DNA of 64,000 bases from Phocoenobacter atlanticus subsp. cyclopteri (GCF_018343795.1 NZ_CP074346.1:1984001-2048000), one strand, 5' to 3'; shown: positions 1-10,418, counted from the first letter of the stretch. Notes: a model not told the origin generated them from the sequence alone. Numbers and translations: made by a program.

Positions 1-731
1 ATCCTATCGTTTATTTGGACTGCATCGTTGTTAAAGTCCGTCAAGATAAACGTGTGATTAATAAGGCTATTTACCTCGCCTTAGGCATTAATATGCAAGG
101 ACAAAAGGAGCTTTTAGGCTTGTGGATATCTGAAAATGAAGGAGCTAAATTTTGGTTAGGGGTGCTGACAGAATTACAAAATCGTGGTGTAAAAGATATC
201 CTTATTGCTTGTGTTGATGGTTTAACGGGCTTTCCTGATGCGATTAATACCGTTTATCCAAAAACTAAAATCCAGCTTTGTATTGTCCATATGGTGCGTA
301 ATTCTATGAAATATGTGCCTTATAAGGATTATAAAGCAGTTGCTCGAGACTTAAAGAAAATTTATCAATCTACGACAGAAGATGAAGCCTTGCAGGAATT
401 AGAGAATTTTGCGAATACTTATGACGATAAATATCCGCAAATATCACGGTCTTGGTATAAACACTGGGATAACCTGAATACCTTGTTTAACTACCCTGAG
501 GATATAAGGAAAGCCATTTATACGACTAATGCTATTGAGTCTGTAAATAGTGTTATTCGCAAAGTCATCAATAAGAGAAAATTATTCCCAACGGATGACT
601 CTGCAAAAAAATTCGTTTATTTGGCTATTCAAAATGCCTCTAAAAAATGGACAATGCCAATTAGAGACTGGAAATTAGCACTCAATAAGTTTATGATTGA
701 GTTTGATGATCGCTTAGCTGATTATCTTTAA
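1..731 (+). mobile_element. IS256-family transposase, 3' part (gene runs off the left edge)
   Basis: This is the C-terminal half of a mutator/IS256-type DDE transposase, which catalyses cut-and-paste or copy-out movement of its element. The frame is open to the first base of the window (residues P-I-V-Y-L-D-C), so the gene starts upstream. The catalytic triad is visible: Asp in YLDC (codon 18-20), Asp in ACVDGLTGFP (codon 216-218) and Glu in TTNAIESVN (codon 537-539). The IHMVRNS-like and NSVIRK motifs are also typical of the family. The C-terminus looks complete, ending ADYL. An IS-end-like sequence follows within 40 bases. Whether the whole copy is functional cannot be judged from this window. 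Confidence 0.9.
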
Positions 732-740
732 CTAAAGTGC

Positions 741-767
741 AGTTACACAGTTTAGGAGACAGTCTCT
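741..767 (+). repeat. Putative right terminal repeat of the IS256-type element
   Basis: Ten bases after the transposase stop lies gttacacagttt followed by aggagacagtctc. Its position matches that of a terminal inverted repeat in IS256-family elements. The same type of sequence (cacagtttgtgg..acagtgtc) recurs at about 51.46 kb and, inverted, at about 63.76 kb. The left end of the element is outside the window, so the pairing cannot be verified here. Confidence 0.5.
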
Positions 768-836
768 ACTTTGTGCCTAGACGTTTCATAATTATAATTT
801 TTTTAGATTATTCGATGCTAATAATTATCGTTAATG

Positions 837-872
837 ATAGGATTCAAGCAAATACTTGAATCCTATTTTTTT
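837..872 (+). terminator. Rho-independent-type hairpin, part of a repeated element
   Basis: A perfect 12-bp stem (ATAGGATTCAAG / CTTGAATCCTAT) with a 6-base loop is followed by a run of seven T on the plus strand. It could stop transcription leaving the IS element. The same hairpin, with the adjoining acttacacaaattt..tagtg segment, is related to sequences at 51421-51485 and (inverted) 63755-63818, so it is also one copy of a dispersed repeat. Confidence 0.65.
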
Positions 873-940
873 AGGACTTACACAAATTTAAATATAGTGT
901 TTAAATTTAATTGTTTTTTTTTACTTTATTTTTTCTCAGA

Positions 941-3900
941 TTATTCCTTATCAGTTATATGATAATTTGTAACATTAAAAACTTTGGTTTTATTGTCATT
1001 TTCAGCATAACCACTTTGCTTCCAAAATGAGTTTTTAAACCAATTATTAAACTTTTCACGACTTGAAAATTCCATTTCTCCAAAGTTTGGATCAAAAAAT
1101 GCTACTTTTTCTCCAATTATGGTCGCTGAAACAGTATGCACACCATCTTTTATATTGATTGAAATTTTCTTCGCTGCTGATTGTTCTGAACCAGTATCTA
1201 GTATTGTTTTAATTAACGTGTCAGTATTATCTCTAGATACTCCTCCCTCAACTTTATCTTGACGACTTAGAGTTCCAAAGGTTTTTTCTTTTGGTACAAC
1301 ACCTTGTTCAGATAACCAAGAATCTGTTAATGTGAATTGTTCAGTTGCTGTACTTCCACTATTAATAAATTCAGTCTGTAATTTCTTAATATTTTCAAAG
1401 GCATCTTTATTCAATTTACCTTTTTCTCCATTTTTAGGCTGATCATAAATCTCATCCCATAAATTTTGAGTATTAACTTTTTTAGCAATCCAATTGGTAC
1501 AAACCGCTTCACAAACACCATTCTCTGTTTCAATATGTTTGATAATTTCGTTATACACTTCACCTTTTGATTGAGAAAATTTAAAGACAACGTCACCACC
1601 AAATTGAGATACAGAACTCCTAACTTTACTAATTCTCGAATCTACTTTAAGAGGTTGAAAAAGAGCACTTAGTTTTTGTAGAGAAGAACGAGGTTGTTCC
1701 ACAAGAGTACGATCTTTAACACGATCTGTTACTGGAGTATTGCTTTTAGTAACAGAAGACGTTAATAGATCCCTATTTTCTTCAGATGGTAAATGATTTC
1801 TTTGTAGAGTGCGTAAGAACTCTTGAACTACTTCACTGTTTGTTGCTTGAGGCTCGCTCTCATTATCACGAGGAGTAATTCGCATTTCAAATCGTTTATC
1901 AAATGTTGGAAAAACGGAATAGCCAGCATCTAGTAATAATTTATTTGTTATTACACGTGTAATTCTTCCGTTACCTTCGGCAAAAGGATGATAATCAATT
2001 AATCGCTGATAAACAAGAGAAGCCAAAACGCTCGGTTCAACCCCTTTACTCTTAGCATTATTAATAAAGTCCACTGTTTGTGCTAACTGTAATTTAGAGG
2101 CTTCTACACTAGAAAAAATAGCTTCATCTTTAGTTAATGATTTATCTTTATATAAAATACGAGATGGTCCCTCTTCCGGTCGTAAATTGTAATTTAGTTT
2201 TTCAACCATCGCTACAGTTAACGCTTTATCTTTACTCTCAGTCAAAAATGCTTCAATAACATTGTGAAGCTGTTCTTTTAACTCTGGACTTTTTTTAATG
2301 GTTTTTGATGTTGTTGCTAGTGTATCCAAGATATGAAGTGTTTGCTCTGAAATATCTAATACTGTTCCTTTAGGTATAGCTTGAACTAATCTCTGAATTT
2401 CACTAAACTCTTCAATAGTTGGTTGAAAAGTTACCGCCTCGTTAATACGTATTTCAATTTTTTTTGCTCCTTCCGTAAGAATTTCATCAAATTCTGGAAC
2501 ATTTTTCATTTGTTCAATTGTTGCTACGGATATTATTTTTTTAGCTGCTTCACGTGCCTCATCTAAGAATTTGTCATTTTCTAGTATCGTTTTTTCAAAA
2601 TTCTGATTACGTTCATTTTCTAAAACAATTAATCCTTTGAGATTTAGAGAATCTTCTAAATGTTCATAATTCGGCTTGAGCGGTAGACTATCTGCTGATT
2701 TTTCTACTTCTGATGACTTTCCTGCAAATAGTTTACGTATAGATTGCAGTAATGAGCGTTCACTTGCTGCACCTGTTTTATCACCTCTTCTCCCCGCTGC
2801 ATCTTTTAACTCAGGTCTAGCGGGTAATAATGGTGCAAACTCTTCTTCAATTTCAGATGTAGTTGCAACATTATTTGCTTTGGCAATGGCTTCTGGAGAT
2901 TTATCGATTATTGCATAAATCTCTTCCGTATAACCTGTTGGTTGATCAGGGGTATTATGAATACTCGCATCCTCCGGTATTGGAGGTAATGGTCGTTTAG
3001 CTAACGGATTATCATTTGTTGCTATTGGAGGCAATATTCTTCCATTTTCACCAATTTCTTCATAAATAGGATCACTCTCTTCATTAACCGTATCGCTACT
3101 CTGCATTACTTTCGAAGTATAATCTTTCCCTTTATCGGAGAGTTTTTTTAGATCAAGAATTTCAAAATTAAATGAAGTTCTAGCAACCGTATCATCTTGA
3201 CTAATGGTTTTTATTTCTGAAAGGGATGTTTTAACCTCTCCCTCAACTTCTTTAATATTGGTTACGCCTGATACAGCAGAATGTTGAGTTGCTTCATAAT
3301 GCTTTTGCTCTGAACGACCACCACGAATATCAAGTTGTGATAAACTACTTCCATCAGTACCAATACTTCCACCAAAAGTACCACCATCTTTGTGATGAGA
3401 ATCAGTAAGTTCTTTGCCTGTTACTTTTCCTTCAACTTGTAATAGAGTAGCATCTCCCTTATTAATCAGATGTCCAGCAGATAGATTTACCTCTTCAAGA
3501 TGTCCTGTAAGATGTTCACTTGTTATTCCAGACTGTTTATTTACCTCTTTTCTGTGTTCGCTTTCTGTACCAATATCAAATCCAACACTGAGACTTGGTT
3601 TAACCCTTAATGCGGTTGTGATTGAAGCACCAATGCCTAAATTTGCACTTTGTGATGTGGTTTTACTGTTTAATTCATCTTGTACAGATTCAATATTGGT
3701 AGAACCTTTTACTTCTAATTCTAGGGATTTACTATCAATATTTGCCCCTGCAAGATTAAGATTACCACCTGTATCAATACTAAGATGAGTTGCTTTTAGC
3801 TCAGTATTATGGAATTTTTTAGAATTCTGATGACTATCACTACTGCTTCCATCGAAAGAGGCACTTACTCCAACCTCACAACCATCAGACATAATGCCAC

Positions 3901-6900
3901 AACGAGCATAATTTCCACTGGTAATAGTAGCACTAAAGCTTGTTGTACTTTCTGTTCGATCTGTTTCTCCTGCTACTAGGTTTACATCACCAACTGCTTT
4001 TAAAGATAATTGACTTTTGTCACTACTACCCACATTTTTTAGCGTAATATCTGAATGTGAAGAAAGTACTACCTTACCTTCAATATGAGTGGCAATATCA
4101 GCATTTTGATGTGAAGAGTGTTCAGTCTGAGTAATTTCCCCCTTATTTTTTATACTTCCACCGATAGCATCTCCAGTTATTAAATGTAATACATCACTTG
4201 TAGCCTGTAGACTTACTGTACCATCTTGCTTCAAACCTTTGTTTAAATCATTAATTTGGCGAAGGGTACTATTAACAGTATCTCCTATAGAAGAGTGTAG
4301 TTCAGCATCTATTCCCAGTTTAATACTTGTTGTACTCAAATATTCATCAATTTGGTCTTGCTGTTTTGTTGATTGAATACGATCTGCACTTAATTCAAAT
4401 CCTTTTTCCTCTGTTAAAGGAGATGTTGCATCAATATTTACTCCTCCAATATCAGCAATACCCTGTACATTTAAGCGACCTTCTTTTACAGAAAGGCGAC
4501 TATTAGTATGTGTTAATGCAGTATGCTCTTCTTGTATTTTAGTAAATTTAATAGCTAGATCTGAATGCAATCCAAATCGATCATTATCTGTAATACCTGT
4601 ATTTATACCCTCTTTTTCATTGATATTTAACCCAGCTTGATGCCCATTACCACTTGCTGTTATAGAAAACTCAAGCTGTGCAACATTTTCACTACTTTCA
4701 GAGTGTTTGGTATTAATACCTGCTTCAGTGTTATAATTACCCTGCACTACACCAACAATGCTATCCGTTGTTATACTACTTCCTTTTTGATTTAAATCCT
4801 TTGTTAAATTTAAGTCTAAATTATCCGCTTCTAAAGTAGAACCTACAGATGTCACACTAAAATCTTGTTGTGAACTTTGTCCAATAACCTTTCCTGAAAT
4901 CCGAGAATAAATATCCTCTTCTTTAAGGCTGCTATTCGTTGTTGCATCATCTTTTAAATTTAGATCCTGTGTTTTTATTGAAACACTATGTCCTTTAACT
5001 TCGGAAGCGGTTAGATCAATTTCACTATTTGCATCCGTTTCTAGTTTAATGTTTCCTTGTGATTCAATATGTGCTTGATGAACAGAAGAACTACCATCAC
5101 CATTGAAGATAACTTTATTTTCTACTTCAATTCCTTTTTCTCCAGTTAAGTGCGTTTCTTGTGTACTTATAATATCCCCTGAGCTTTGGATTTTATCCTC
5201 TGCTTCAATATTAATTTTTTCAGCGACAATCGTACCGCTATTGTAGGTATTGTGTGTTTTTATATCGATATCTCGGACTTCAATTTCGGCATCACTTGAT
5301 AAACTTTCTGATGCCGTTGTAGTATGAGAAGAGTGATCTATTATTGTCTTAATATTATTGATATCAGGTGTATATTCTGATAATAAATCATCTGTATCTG
5401 TTGGATCAATTTGTTGAAAAGACCGATCAATAAGTAGGTTTATTTTTCCTAATGAGAGTTTTAAATTAAGAAACTCAACATCATTTCCTAACATTAAGCC
5501 ATTGTGTAGACTTTTAAACTCCACACCAGAAGTGCTGTTTATTATTTGTTCTTTAGCGTTAATATGCTTTTGATAAGAATTGGATTCACTTTGTTCACTA
5601 TTTGCTAATGTATCAGTCATTCCTGTTAATCTATCGGCAAATAATTTAGCTTTATAATTAGATGGGTGAAAGATAATGGATGGTTTATTTTTTTTGAAGT
5701 TTTGCCAATTCTGTTTTAACTTTTGATAATCTTGATCTGTCCAATTTGGACCAAAAACTAATAACATTACACGTTGGAAATCAGGAGAATTTATACCTTG
5801 AAAGGCTGTCATTATCTCTCGAGTACGACCATAATAAAAAGCACTACTAATGGCATATTCATTTTGAAAGATATTATCAAATAATTCATATAAACTTTCT
5901 TTTTCTAATGTTGTTCTAACACTTAATCCAGTATTTAAAGATTGTAATTTAGGCATATAAGATATTTTGATATCTGCCTTTTTTTTCAAATAATCATTAA
6001 TAAGATCAAAAGATCTTCCTTTAGAATTATTAACAAAGTTTATTGTATTATTATTTTCAAACTCTCCTTTAATATTTATAATACTATGATTAAAAATACC
6101 TGCATTTCTGTTTCTTGTTTCTTTTTGAATAAAAGTCAGCCCTGCTCCACCTTCAATGAGTCCAGCATTTTTAACTTTCAAATTATTTCTAAATTCTGGA
6201 ACATTGAGCTCAATAGCGTAATCATCAAATTCTACATTATAATATTTTTGATGAGAGTGTTGTTTAAAGGTTGTTGGAGTATCAATATCTCCAGATAATT
6301 CAACATCATTAACCAATTTAACTGCTGATATTGTTATTTTATCCTTAGCAAAGATTTCCCCTAAATTATAAACAGTATTATTACTGTCTAAATTTAATTT
6401 TCCATCAGTATAAATAACAGAATTATCATAGTTATCGGTATTTTTTGAAATTAAAGACATTCCTTCTTTGGCAGCAAGAAGACCATTGTTTTTGATATGA
6501 TCCGCCATAATATTTAGTTTTTTTGCACTTGTTAATAGCCCTTTATTTTTAAAGATTTGACTATGAATATGAACATTAGCATTGGAGTGTAATCTAGCAT
6601 TGTCTTCAATATAAAAAAGATGTGTTGTCAGCATTAATTTATTATGTGCTTCTGGTAAACTGTGAACATTAGAATTAAAATTAGTATTGTCAGTAAAAAT
6701 TAATTCAAGATCGCCTTTACTTGATATTAGCCCGCTATTTTTATAGCCATTAGTTTGTTTCTTTTCATCGCTACCTTTAGTGATTATAGTCAATGATTCT
6801 TCTGCTAATAACTCTCCGTTATTATTGATTTCAGCGTTAGTTATCACACTGTTGGTAGCAAATAAAGTCGCATTTTCCTCAACATTGAGTTGCTTACTTT

Positions 6901-8125
6901 GCGAGTGAGAATTTATTGCTATAACACTGCTATTCGCTTCTAAATCAATGTTTTCTTTGGCATTTAATACCACTCTTTGTGCTTTGATATTTGCCTTGTT
7001 TTTTACATTTATAGATTGAGCATTTAACACAACAGATCGAGATGTAATGCCTTTATCTAAATTAATTTGCTTAGCTCTGTCTACTTCTACGTTGTTTTTA
7101 GAATGTACAGTTTGAAGATCAACATTACCATTATTTGTCGTAAATTTAATATCTGATTCAGATAAAATTATATTACTATGTTTTATCCCTGCTCCTGAAT
7201 CTGTGGTAACAAATTGGATATGTTTGCCGTGCATTGCACCTAATTCTTCACCACTAATGATTACTTCGTTCGCTATTTCACCTTTAGAGGTGATTTTTTG
7301 TTGTGCAATATCATAATAAGCTGAACCAGCAACTAAATTGATATTAGTTTCTGAAGAACTATCATCATTATGATTTTTGATAGCGCCCTTTTGTTTGATC
7401 TTTTTTGCAACAATATCTAAATATTTTAATCCATCAGTGACTAAACCATCTTTTTCTATGGTTACAACACCTTTATCTATATTAAGATGTAAACCCTTTT
7501 GAGGTTCAATAACATTACTTGTTGATACAACAAAACGATCAGTATTGCGAGTTTGTACACCATTAATATTAATACCATTAGGGTTTATAATTAACAGATC
7601 TGCTTTTTGACCAAGTACTTCTAAAGCCCCTGTTAGTTGCGTTGAATTATGTCCTGTTACCTGATTTAAAATGACTTTAGCGGACTGCCCTTCAAGTAGG
7701 GTATTTCCTTTAACATAACCAACCAAATGTGAATTACCATCATTAGTGCTATTATTGAATACTGCACCATTTGTTACATTAAATTCTTTAAAACGGTTAT
7801 CAGAAATTCCATCGAACTCTGGTTTTGCAATATCAATAATTAGTGTGTCGTTACCAACTGTCGTCATTTTCGTTTTAATACCATCTACTTCTACACTATT
7901 TGCAAATGAATGCGTTGAAAGAAGGGAAACGGCAAATATTGGTAATAATGTTGATTGAATAAATGTAGAAATGGTATTCAATTTAAAATTAAATGCTGAT
8001 TTTTCTTGATTAGAAGTATCAGTATCAGATGAACTATTATTGATCGCAGATTGAACATTTTCTGCGACAGGGATTAAACAAGATTTAGATTTGCTAAAAA
8101 TTAATTTATATTTGTTTTTATTCAT
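941..8125 (-). CDS. Large two-partner-secretion exoprotein with Fic and YopT-like protease domains (IbpA/PfhB-like)
   Basis: This 2394-aa TpsA protein is a probable secreted adhesin-toxin. Residues 1-75 form an extended signal peptide ending near STHSFANS. A haemagglutination-activity/TPS domain follows, with the NPNG motif at 181-184, then filamentous-haemagglutinin-type repeats to about residue 1640. Residues 1680-1790 are proline/tyrosine rich, with DPIYEEI (Tyr1688) and EEIYAII (Tyr1737). A Fic domain carries the complete HPFAEGNGR motif at 2046-2054, predicted to AMPylate host GTPases. The C-terminus is a C58 (YopT-like) cysteine protease with GVC (Cys2205), GVHTV (His2330) and FDPNFG (Asp2345); the triad spacing resembles YopT. 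The architecture matches Histophilus somni IbpA, but there is one Fic domain here rather than two. It lies 24 bp downstream of its TpsB gene with a good AAGGA ribosome site. Confidence 0.93.
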   Translation of the reverse strand: MNKNKYKLIFSKSKSCLIPVAENVQSAINNSSSDTDTSNQEKSAFNFKLNTISTFIQSTLLPIFAVSLLSTHSFANSVEVDGIKTKMTTVGNDTLIIDIAKPEFDGISDNRFKEFNVTNGAVFNNSTNDGNSHLVGYVKGNTLLEGQSAKVILNQVTGHNSTQLTGALEVLGQKADLLIINPNGININGVQTRNTDRFVVSTSNVIEPQKGLHLNIDKGVVTIEKDGLVTDGLKYLDIVAKKIKQKGAIKNHNDDSSSETNINLVAGSAYYDIAQQKITSKGEIANEVIISGEELGAMHGKHIQFVTTDSGAGIKHSNIILSESDIKFTTNNGNVDLQTVHSKNNVEVDRAKQINLDKGITSRSVVLNAQSINVKNKANIKAQRVVLNAKENIDLEANSSVIAINSHSQSKQLNVEENATLFATNSVITNAEINNNGELLAEESLTIITKGSDEKKQTNGYKNSGLISSKGDLELIFTDNTNFNSNVHSLPEAHNKLMLTTHLFYIEDNARLHSNANVHIHSQIFKNKGLLTSAKKLNIMADHIKNNGLLAAKEGMSLISKNTDNYDNSVIYTDGKLNLDSNNTVYNLGEIFAKDKITISAVKLVNDVELSGDIDTPTTFKQHSHQKYYNVEFDDYAIELNVPEFRNNLKVKNAGLIEGGAGLTFIQKETRNRNAGIFNHSIINIKGEFENNNTINFVNNSKGRSFDLINDYLKKKADIKISYMPKLQSLNTGLSVRTTLEKESLYELFDNIFQNEYAISSAFYYGRTREIMTAFQGINSPDFQRVMLLVFGPNWTDQDYQKLKQNWQNFKKNKPSIIFHPSNYKAKLFADRLTGMTDTLANSEQSESNSYQKHINAKEQIINSTSGVEFKSLHNGLMLGNDVEFLNLKLSLGKINLLIDRSFQQIDPTDTDDLLSEYTPDINNIKTIIDHSSHTTTASESLSSDAEIEVRDIDIKTHNTYNSGTIVAEKINIEAEDKIQSSGDIISTQETHLTGEKGIEVENKVIFNGDGSSSVHQAHIESQGNIKLETDANSEIDLTASEVKGHSVSIKTQDLNLKDDATTNSSLKEEDIYSRISGKVIGQSSQQDFSVTSVGSTLEADNLDLNLTKDLNQKGSSITTDSIVGVVQGNYNTEAGINTKHSESSENVAQLEFSITASGNGHQAGLNINEKEGINTGITDNDRFGLHSDLAIKFTKIQEEHTALTHTNSRLSVKEGRLNVQGIADIGGVNIDATSPLTEEKGFELSADRIQSTKQQDQIDEYLSTTSIKLGIDAELHSSIGDTVNSTLRQINDLNKGLKQDGTVSLQATSDVLHLITGDAIGGSIKNKGEITQTEHSSHQNADIATHIEGKVVLSSHSDITLKNVGSSDKSQLSLKAVGDVNLVAGETDRTESTTSFSATITSGNYARCGIMSDGCEVGVSASFDGSSSDSHQNSKKFHNTELKATHLSIDTGGNLNLAGANIDSKSLELEVKGSTNIESVQDELNSKTTSQSANLGIGASITTALRVKPSLSVGFDIGTESEHRKEVNKQSGITSEHLTGHLEEVNLSAGHLINKGDATLLQVEGKVTGKELTDSHHKDGGTFGGSIGTDGSSLSQLDIRGGRSEQKHYEATQHSAVSGVTNIKEVEGEVKTSLSEIKTISQDDTVARTSFNFEILDLKKLSDKGKDYTSKVMQSSDTVNEESDPIYEEIGENGRILPPIATNDNPLAKRPLPPIPEDASIHNTPDQPTGYTEEIYAIIDKSPEAIAKANNVATTSEIEEEFAPLLPARPELKDAAGRRGDKTGAASERSLLQSIRKLFAGKSSEVEKSADSLPLKPNYEHLEDSLNLKGLIVLENERNQNFEKTILENDKFLDEAREAAKKIISVATIEQMKNVPEFDEILTEGAKKIEIRINEAVTFQPTIEEFSEIQRLVQAIPKGTVLDISEQTLHILDTLATTSKTIKKSPELKEQLHNVIEAFLTESKDKALTVAMVEKLNYNLRPEEGPSRILYKDKSLTKDEAIFSSVEASKLQLAQTVDFINNAKSKGVEPSVLASLVYQRLIDYHPFAEGNGRITRVITNKLLLDAGYSVFPTFDKRFEMRITPRDNESEPQATNSEVVQEFLRTLQRNHLPSEENRDLLTSSVTKSNTPVTDRVKDRTLVEQPRSSLQKLSALFQPLKVDSRISKVRSSVSQFGGDVVFKFSQSKGEVYNEIIKHIETENGVCEAVCTNWIAKKVNTQNLWDEIYDQPKNGEKGKLNKDAFENIKKLQTEFINSGSTATEQFTLTDSWLSEQGVVPKEKTFGTLSRQDKVEGGVSRDNTDTLIKTILDTGSEQSAAKKISINIKDGVHTVSATIIGEKVAFFDPNFGEMEFSSREKFNNWFKNSFWKQSGYAENDNKTKVFNVTNYHITDKE

Positions 8126-8149
8126 AATAATTTTCCTTAATTATGTATG

Positions 8150-9865
8150 TTAAAAATGAATTGCTCCATTGAAATAGGTCACTCCTGAATTCCCTTTAGG
8201 ATAATTTTCGGTACTTCTTAATGGTTTGGCATAAGTTACAGATAATGAAACATTTTGGGCTTGCATTTTTAGTCCTAATGCTACTCCTACTAATGTATTA
8301 TGCTGTTTTGACGCTTTTTGATACACTTGTCCCCAATCTACACCTATAAAAGGTGAAATAATAGACAAGACACTTTTTTGTGGATAAAAAGGTATTGTGA
8401 GTGTTTGTGAAATAAACACACCTTTGTCTCCAGAAACTATACCACCTTTGAAACCTCGTACGGTGTATTCATCACCAATAGCAAATTGATTATCGGAGAG
8501 TAATCCTAATGAGCTATATTGAGCTCCAGCTCTAAATTGATAACTTAAAGGACGTATCATAGTGAAAGGCTTGTGCCAATTAACACTACCTGAAATAACT
8601 CGCATCGTTTTTGGTTGATTATTTAAATAAGCAGAATGTTGAGAATTAAACCAATTTAACCCGTTGCTAAAATTAAGATCGCTATGTAATTTACCATTCC
8701 AAAAAGTTGAAATATGAGACAATCCAACATTAAATTTGCTGTAAAGATTATCTGCGACTAAACGATTAACAACGTAGTTGTTCTTTTTCTTAAATTCTAA
8801 CTCACCATAAGCCGTTAAAATACTTTCTCTATTACGATTGAGAATGCGAGAGACTTTTATACTCGCTGTTTGAGTTTTTCCTTCACTGCTGTAATTATCA
8901 TTATTTCCACGTAATTCTTTTTCATATCCTAAATGTGCCAGTTTTAGATCTAAAGTATAAAAACCGAGTGGTTGACTATAATTTATTGCATAGTTTTGCT
9001 GACTATTTTCTTTTGAATTTTTATAAAAACGATAATTGGTTGAAAAAGACCAACGATCATTTATACCAATGAGATCACTTACTGATAGGGTTGCTGTCAG
9101 TTGATTACGACCATTTGCATTATTTTCTGATCCTGAGTTATTAAACCCAATGGAAAAAGTCGGCATTACAGAACGTTTGGTTTCAATATTAATATTTGAT
9201 TTAGACATTTCTTGGCTTGCAATAATTTGTAATCGTGTAGATTTGTTGACATTATTGGTTATTTCTACAATTTGGTCAGCATCAAAAATATTAAATGGCT
9301 TATTGTTTAAATTAGGTAAAGTGCTTAACATCGCTTTATCTTTAAAGCTTTGTGGGATTTGACCATTTACATAGTAATTATTTACACCCCCCCAATGAAT
9401 AATAAATTTTAAATGTCCATCTGAGATATTGGTTTCTTTTAATCCAATAGCACTAGTTATATACCCTTGTGAATATAAAACTTCTGTTAATTCTTTTACT
9501 AATTCTAAAATTTGTGGCGTTGTTAATTTCTTATTTTCATAATGTTGGATAATAGATTGAAAATTTAGTGAGATAGACTGATTTGCGAGATCAATACTAA
9601 TTTTATTTATTTCTTGAGCTTGTTCCTCTTTATTAACTAAACTTTTTGTTACTTTTAGCTTTTTTGGGGGATTGGTAAATAAAAATTGTTCTGCTTTTTT
9701 TATTTGCAGTTCACTGTTATTTATTTTTTCTTGATTTTTTATTCTTTGTTGCTCTTCTATAAGTATATTTTTGCTATTTGCTATTACATTTGAGCAGTAG
9801 AGTATGAAATAGAGAGAAAGAATGGTTAGATGTATTTTTTTGTAATTATTAACAGCATTTTCCAT
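8150..9865 (-). CDS. TpsB outer-membrane transporter (ShlB/FhaC/HecB family)
   Basis: This 571-aa protein is the outer-membrane pore that exports and activates the neighbouring exoprotein. It has a Sec signal peptide ending near NVIANS, a charged linker, POTRA-type domains at about residues 75-240 and a 16-strand beta-barrel C-terminal half. The hallmark VRGF motif (in YTVRGFKGG) is the conserved loop-6 element that plugs the FhaC-type pore. The last residue is Phe, as usual for BAM substrates. The order tpsB-tpsA with a 24-bp gap indicates one operon. The start is supported by CAGGAA eight bases upstream of ATG. Confidence 0.93.
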   Translation of the reverse strand: MENAVNNYKKIHLTILSLYFILYCSNVIANSKNILIEEQQRIKNQEKINNSELQIKKAEQFLFTNPPKKLKVTKSLVNKEEQAQEINKISIDLANQSISLNFQSIIQHYENKKLTTPQILELVKELTEVLYSQGYITSAIGLKETNISDGHLKFIIHWGGVNNYYVNGQIPQSFKDKAMLSTLPNLNNKPFNIFDADQIVEITNNVNKSTRLQIIASQEMSKSNINIETKRSVMPTFSIGFNNSGSENNANGRNQLTATLSVSDLIGINDRWSFSTNYRFYKNSKENSQQNYAINYSQPLGFYTLDLKLAHLGYEKELRGNNDNYSSEGKTQTASIKVSRILNRNRESILTAYGELEFKKKNNYVVNRLVADNLYSKFNVGLSHISTFWNGKLHSDLNFSNGLNWFNSQHSAYLNNQPKTMRVISGSVNWHKPFTMIRPLSYQFRAGAQYSSLGLLSDNQFAIGDEYTVRGFKGGIVSGDKGVFISQTLTIPFYPQKSVLSIISPFIGVDWGQVYQKASKQHNTLVGVALGLKMQAQNVSLSVTYAKPLRSTENYPKGNSGVTYFNGAIHF

Positions 9866-10020
9866 TTAAAATTCCTGATGTACTTATTGAGAATAGTAAT
9901 CAATTATAGTATAAAAACAGGATATGTATATAAAAAAGAAAGAGTAAAATAACTGGTCTAATGAGTTTGTGGTTTCAGGATAAAATTATACGTAATTAGA
10001 ACAAAATAGACGCTAAAACC

Positions 10021-10045
10021 TAATGTAAATCAATGAATTACATTA
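10021..10045. promoter_or_regulatory. 25-bp imperfect palindrome, possible operator
   Basis: TAATGTAA and TTACATTA are 8-bp inverted arms separated by nine bases whose inner part also keeps dyad symmetry. The site is about 155 bp upstream of the tpsB start. Size and symmetry fit a dimeric regulator site, but I do not recognise the regulator; chance palindromes are common in AT-rich DNA. Confidence 0.3.
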
Positions 10046-10402
10046 ATTAACGTAGAGGCGAATTAGTAAGCGTTAGTTTGTGTATATTCGCTCGCTATTC
10101 GATATAAAAATCCTCACAACATATTATTAGGTATAAATATAGCGGGTAGATCAAATCGAAAATTAACAAATTTAACACCTTGCGTAGATACCTTGTGCCT
10201 ACAATATGTTTATACATTAATTGGTTATGTGAAAAATTGATAAAATATAGCAGTTATATCCAGTTCACAATTTACAATTTTTATGCTTGCTATTTCTTAA
10301 TAGTATCTAAAAAAATAATAGGTAAAAGGTTACGTTTCTCCTGTTTATAATTTAAACTTTTTTAGATATTCTATTTATGAAAAGATCAGGGAAAAAATAT
10401 TT

Positions 10403-10418
10403 TTGATGGAGATCACAA
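10403..10418 (+). promoter_or_regulatory. CRP (cAMP receptor protein) binding site upstream of glgB
   Basis: TTTGA-N6-TCACA matches nine of ten bases of the CRP core TGTGA-N6-TCACA. Its centre (10410.5) lies about 60.5 bp upstream of the start point predicted from the promoter at 10436-10464, the classical class I activator position. CRP control of glycogen genes is known in E. coli. Confidence 0.65.

Noticed and set aside
800-845. Fur-box-like AT-rich palindromic sequence (ataattatcgttaatgat)
   Set aside because: The match to the 19-bp Fur consensus is weak and the site is downstream of both flanking genes, where a Fur operator would have no promoter to control.
2676-3788. Open frames on the plus strand opposite the large exoprotein (80 and 124 codons)
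   Set aside because: They lie fully antisense to a gene with clear domains, have no ribosome site or family motif, and are explained as shadows of the coding strand.
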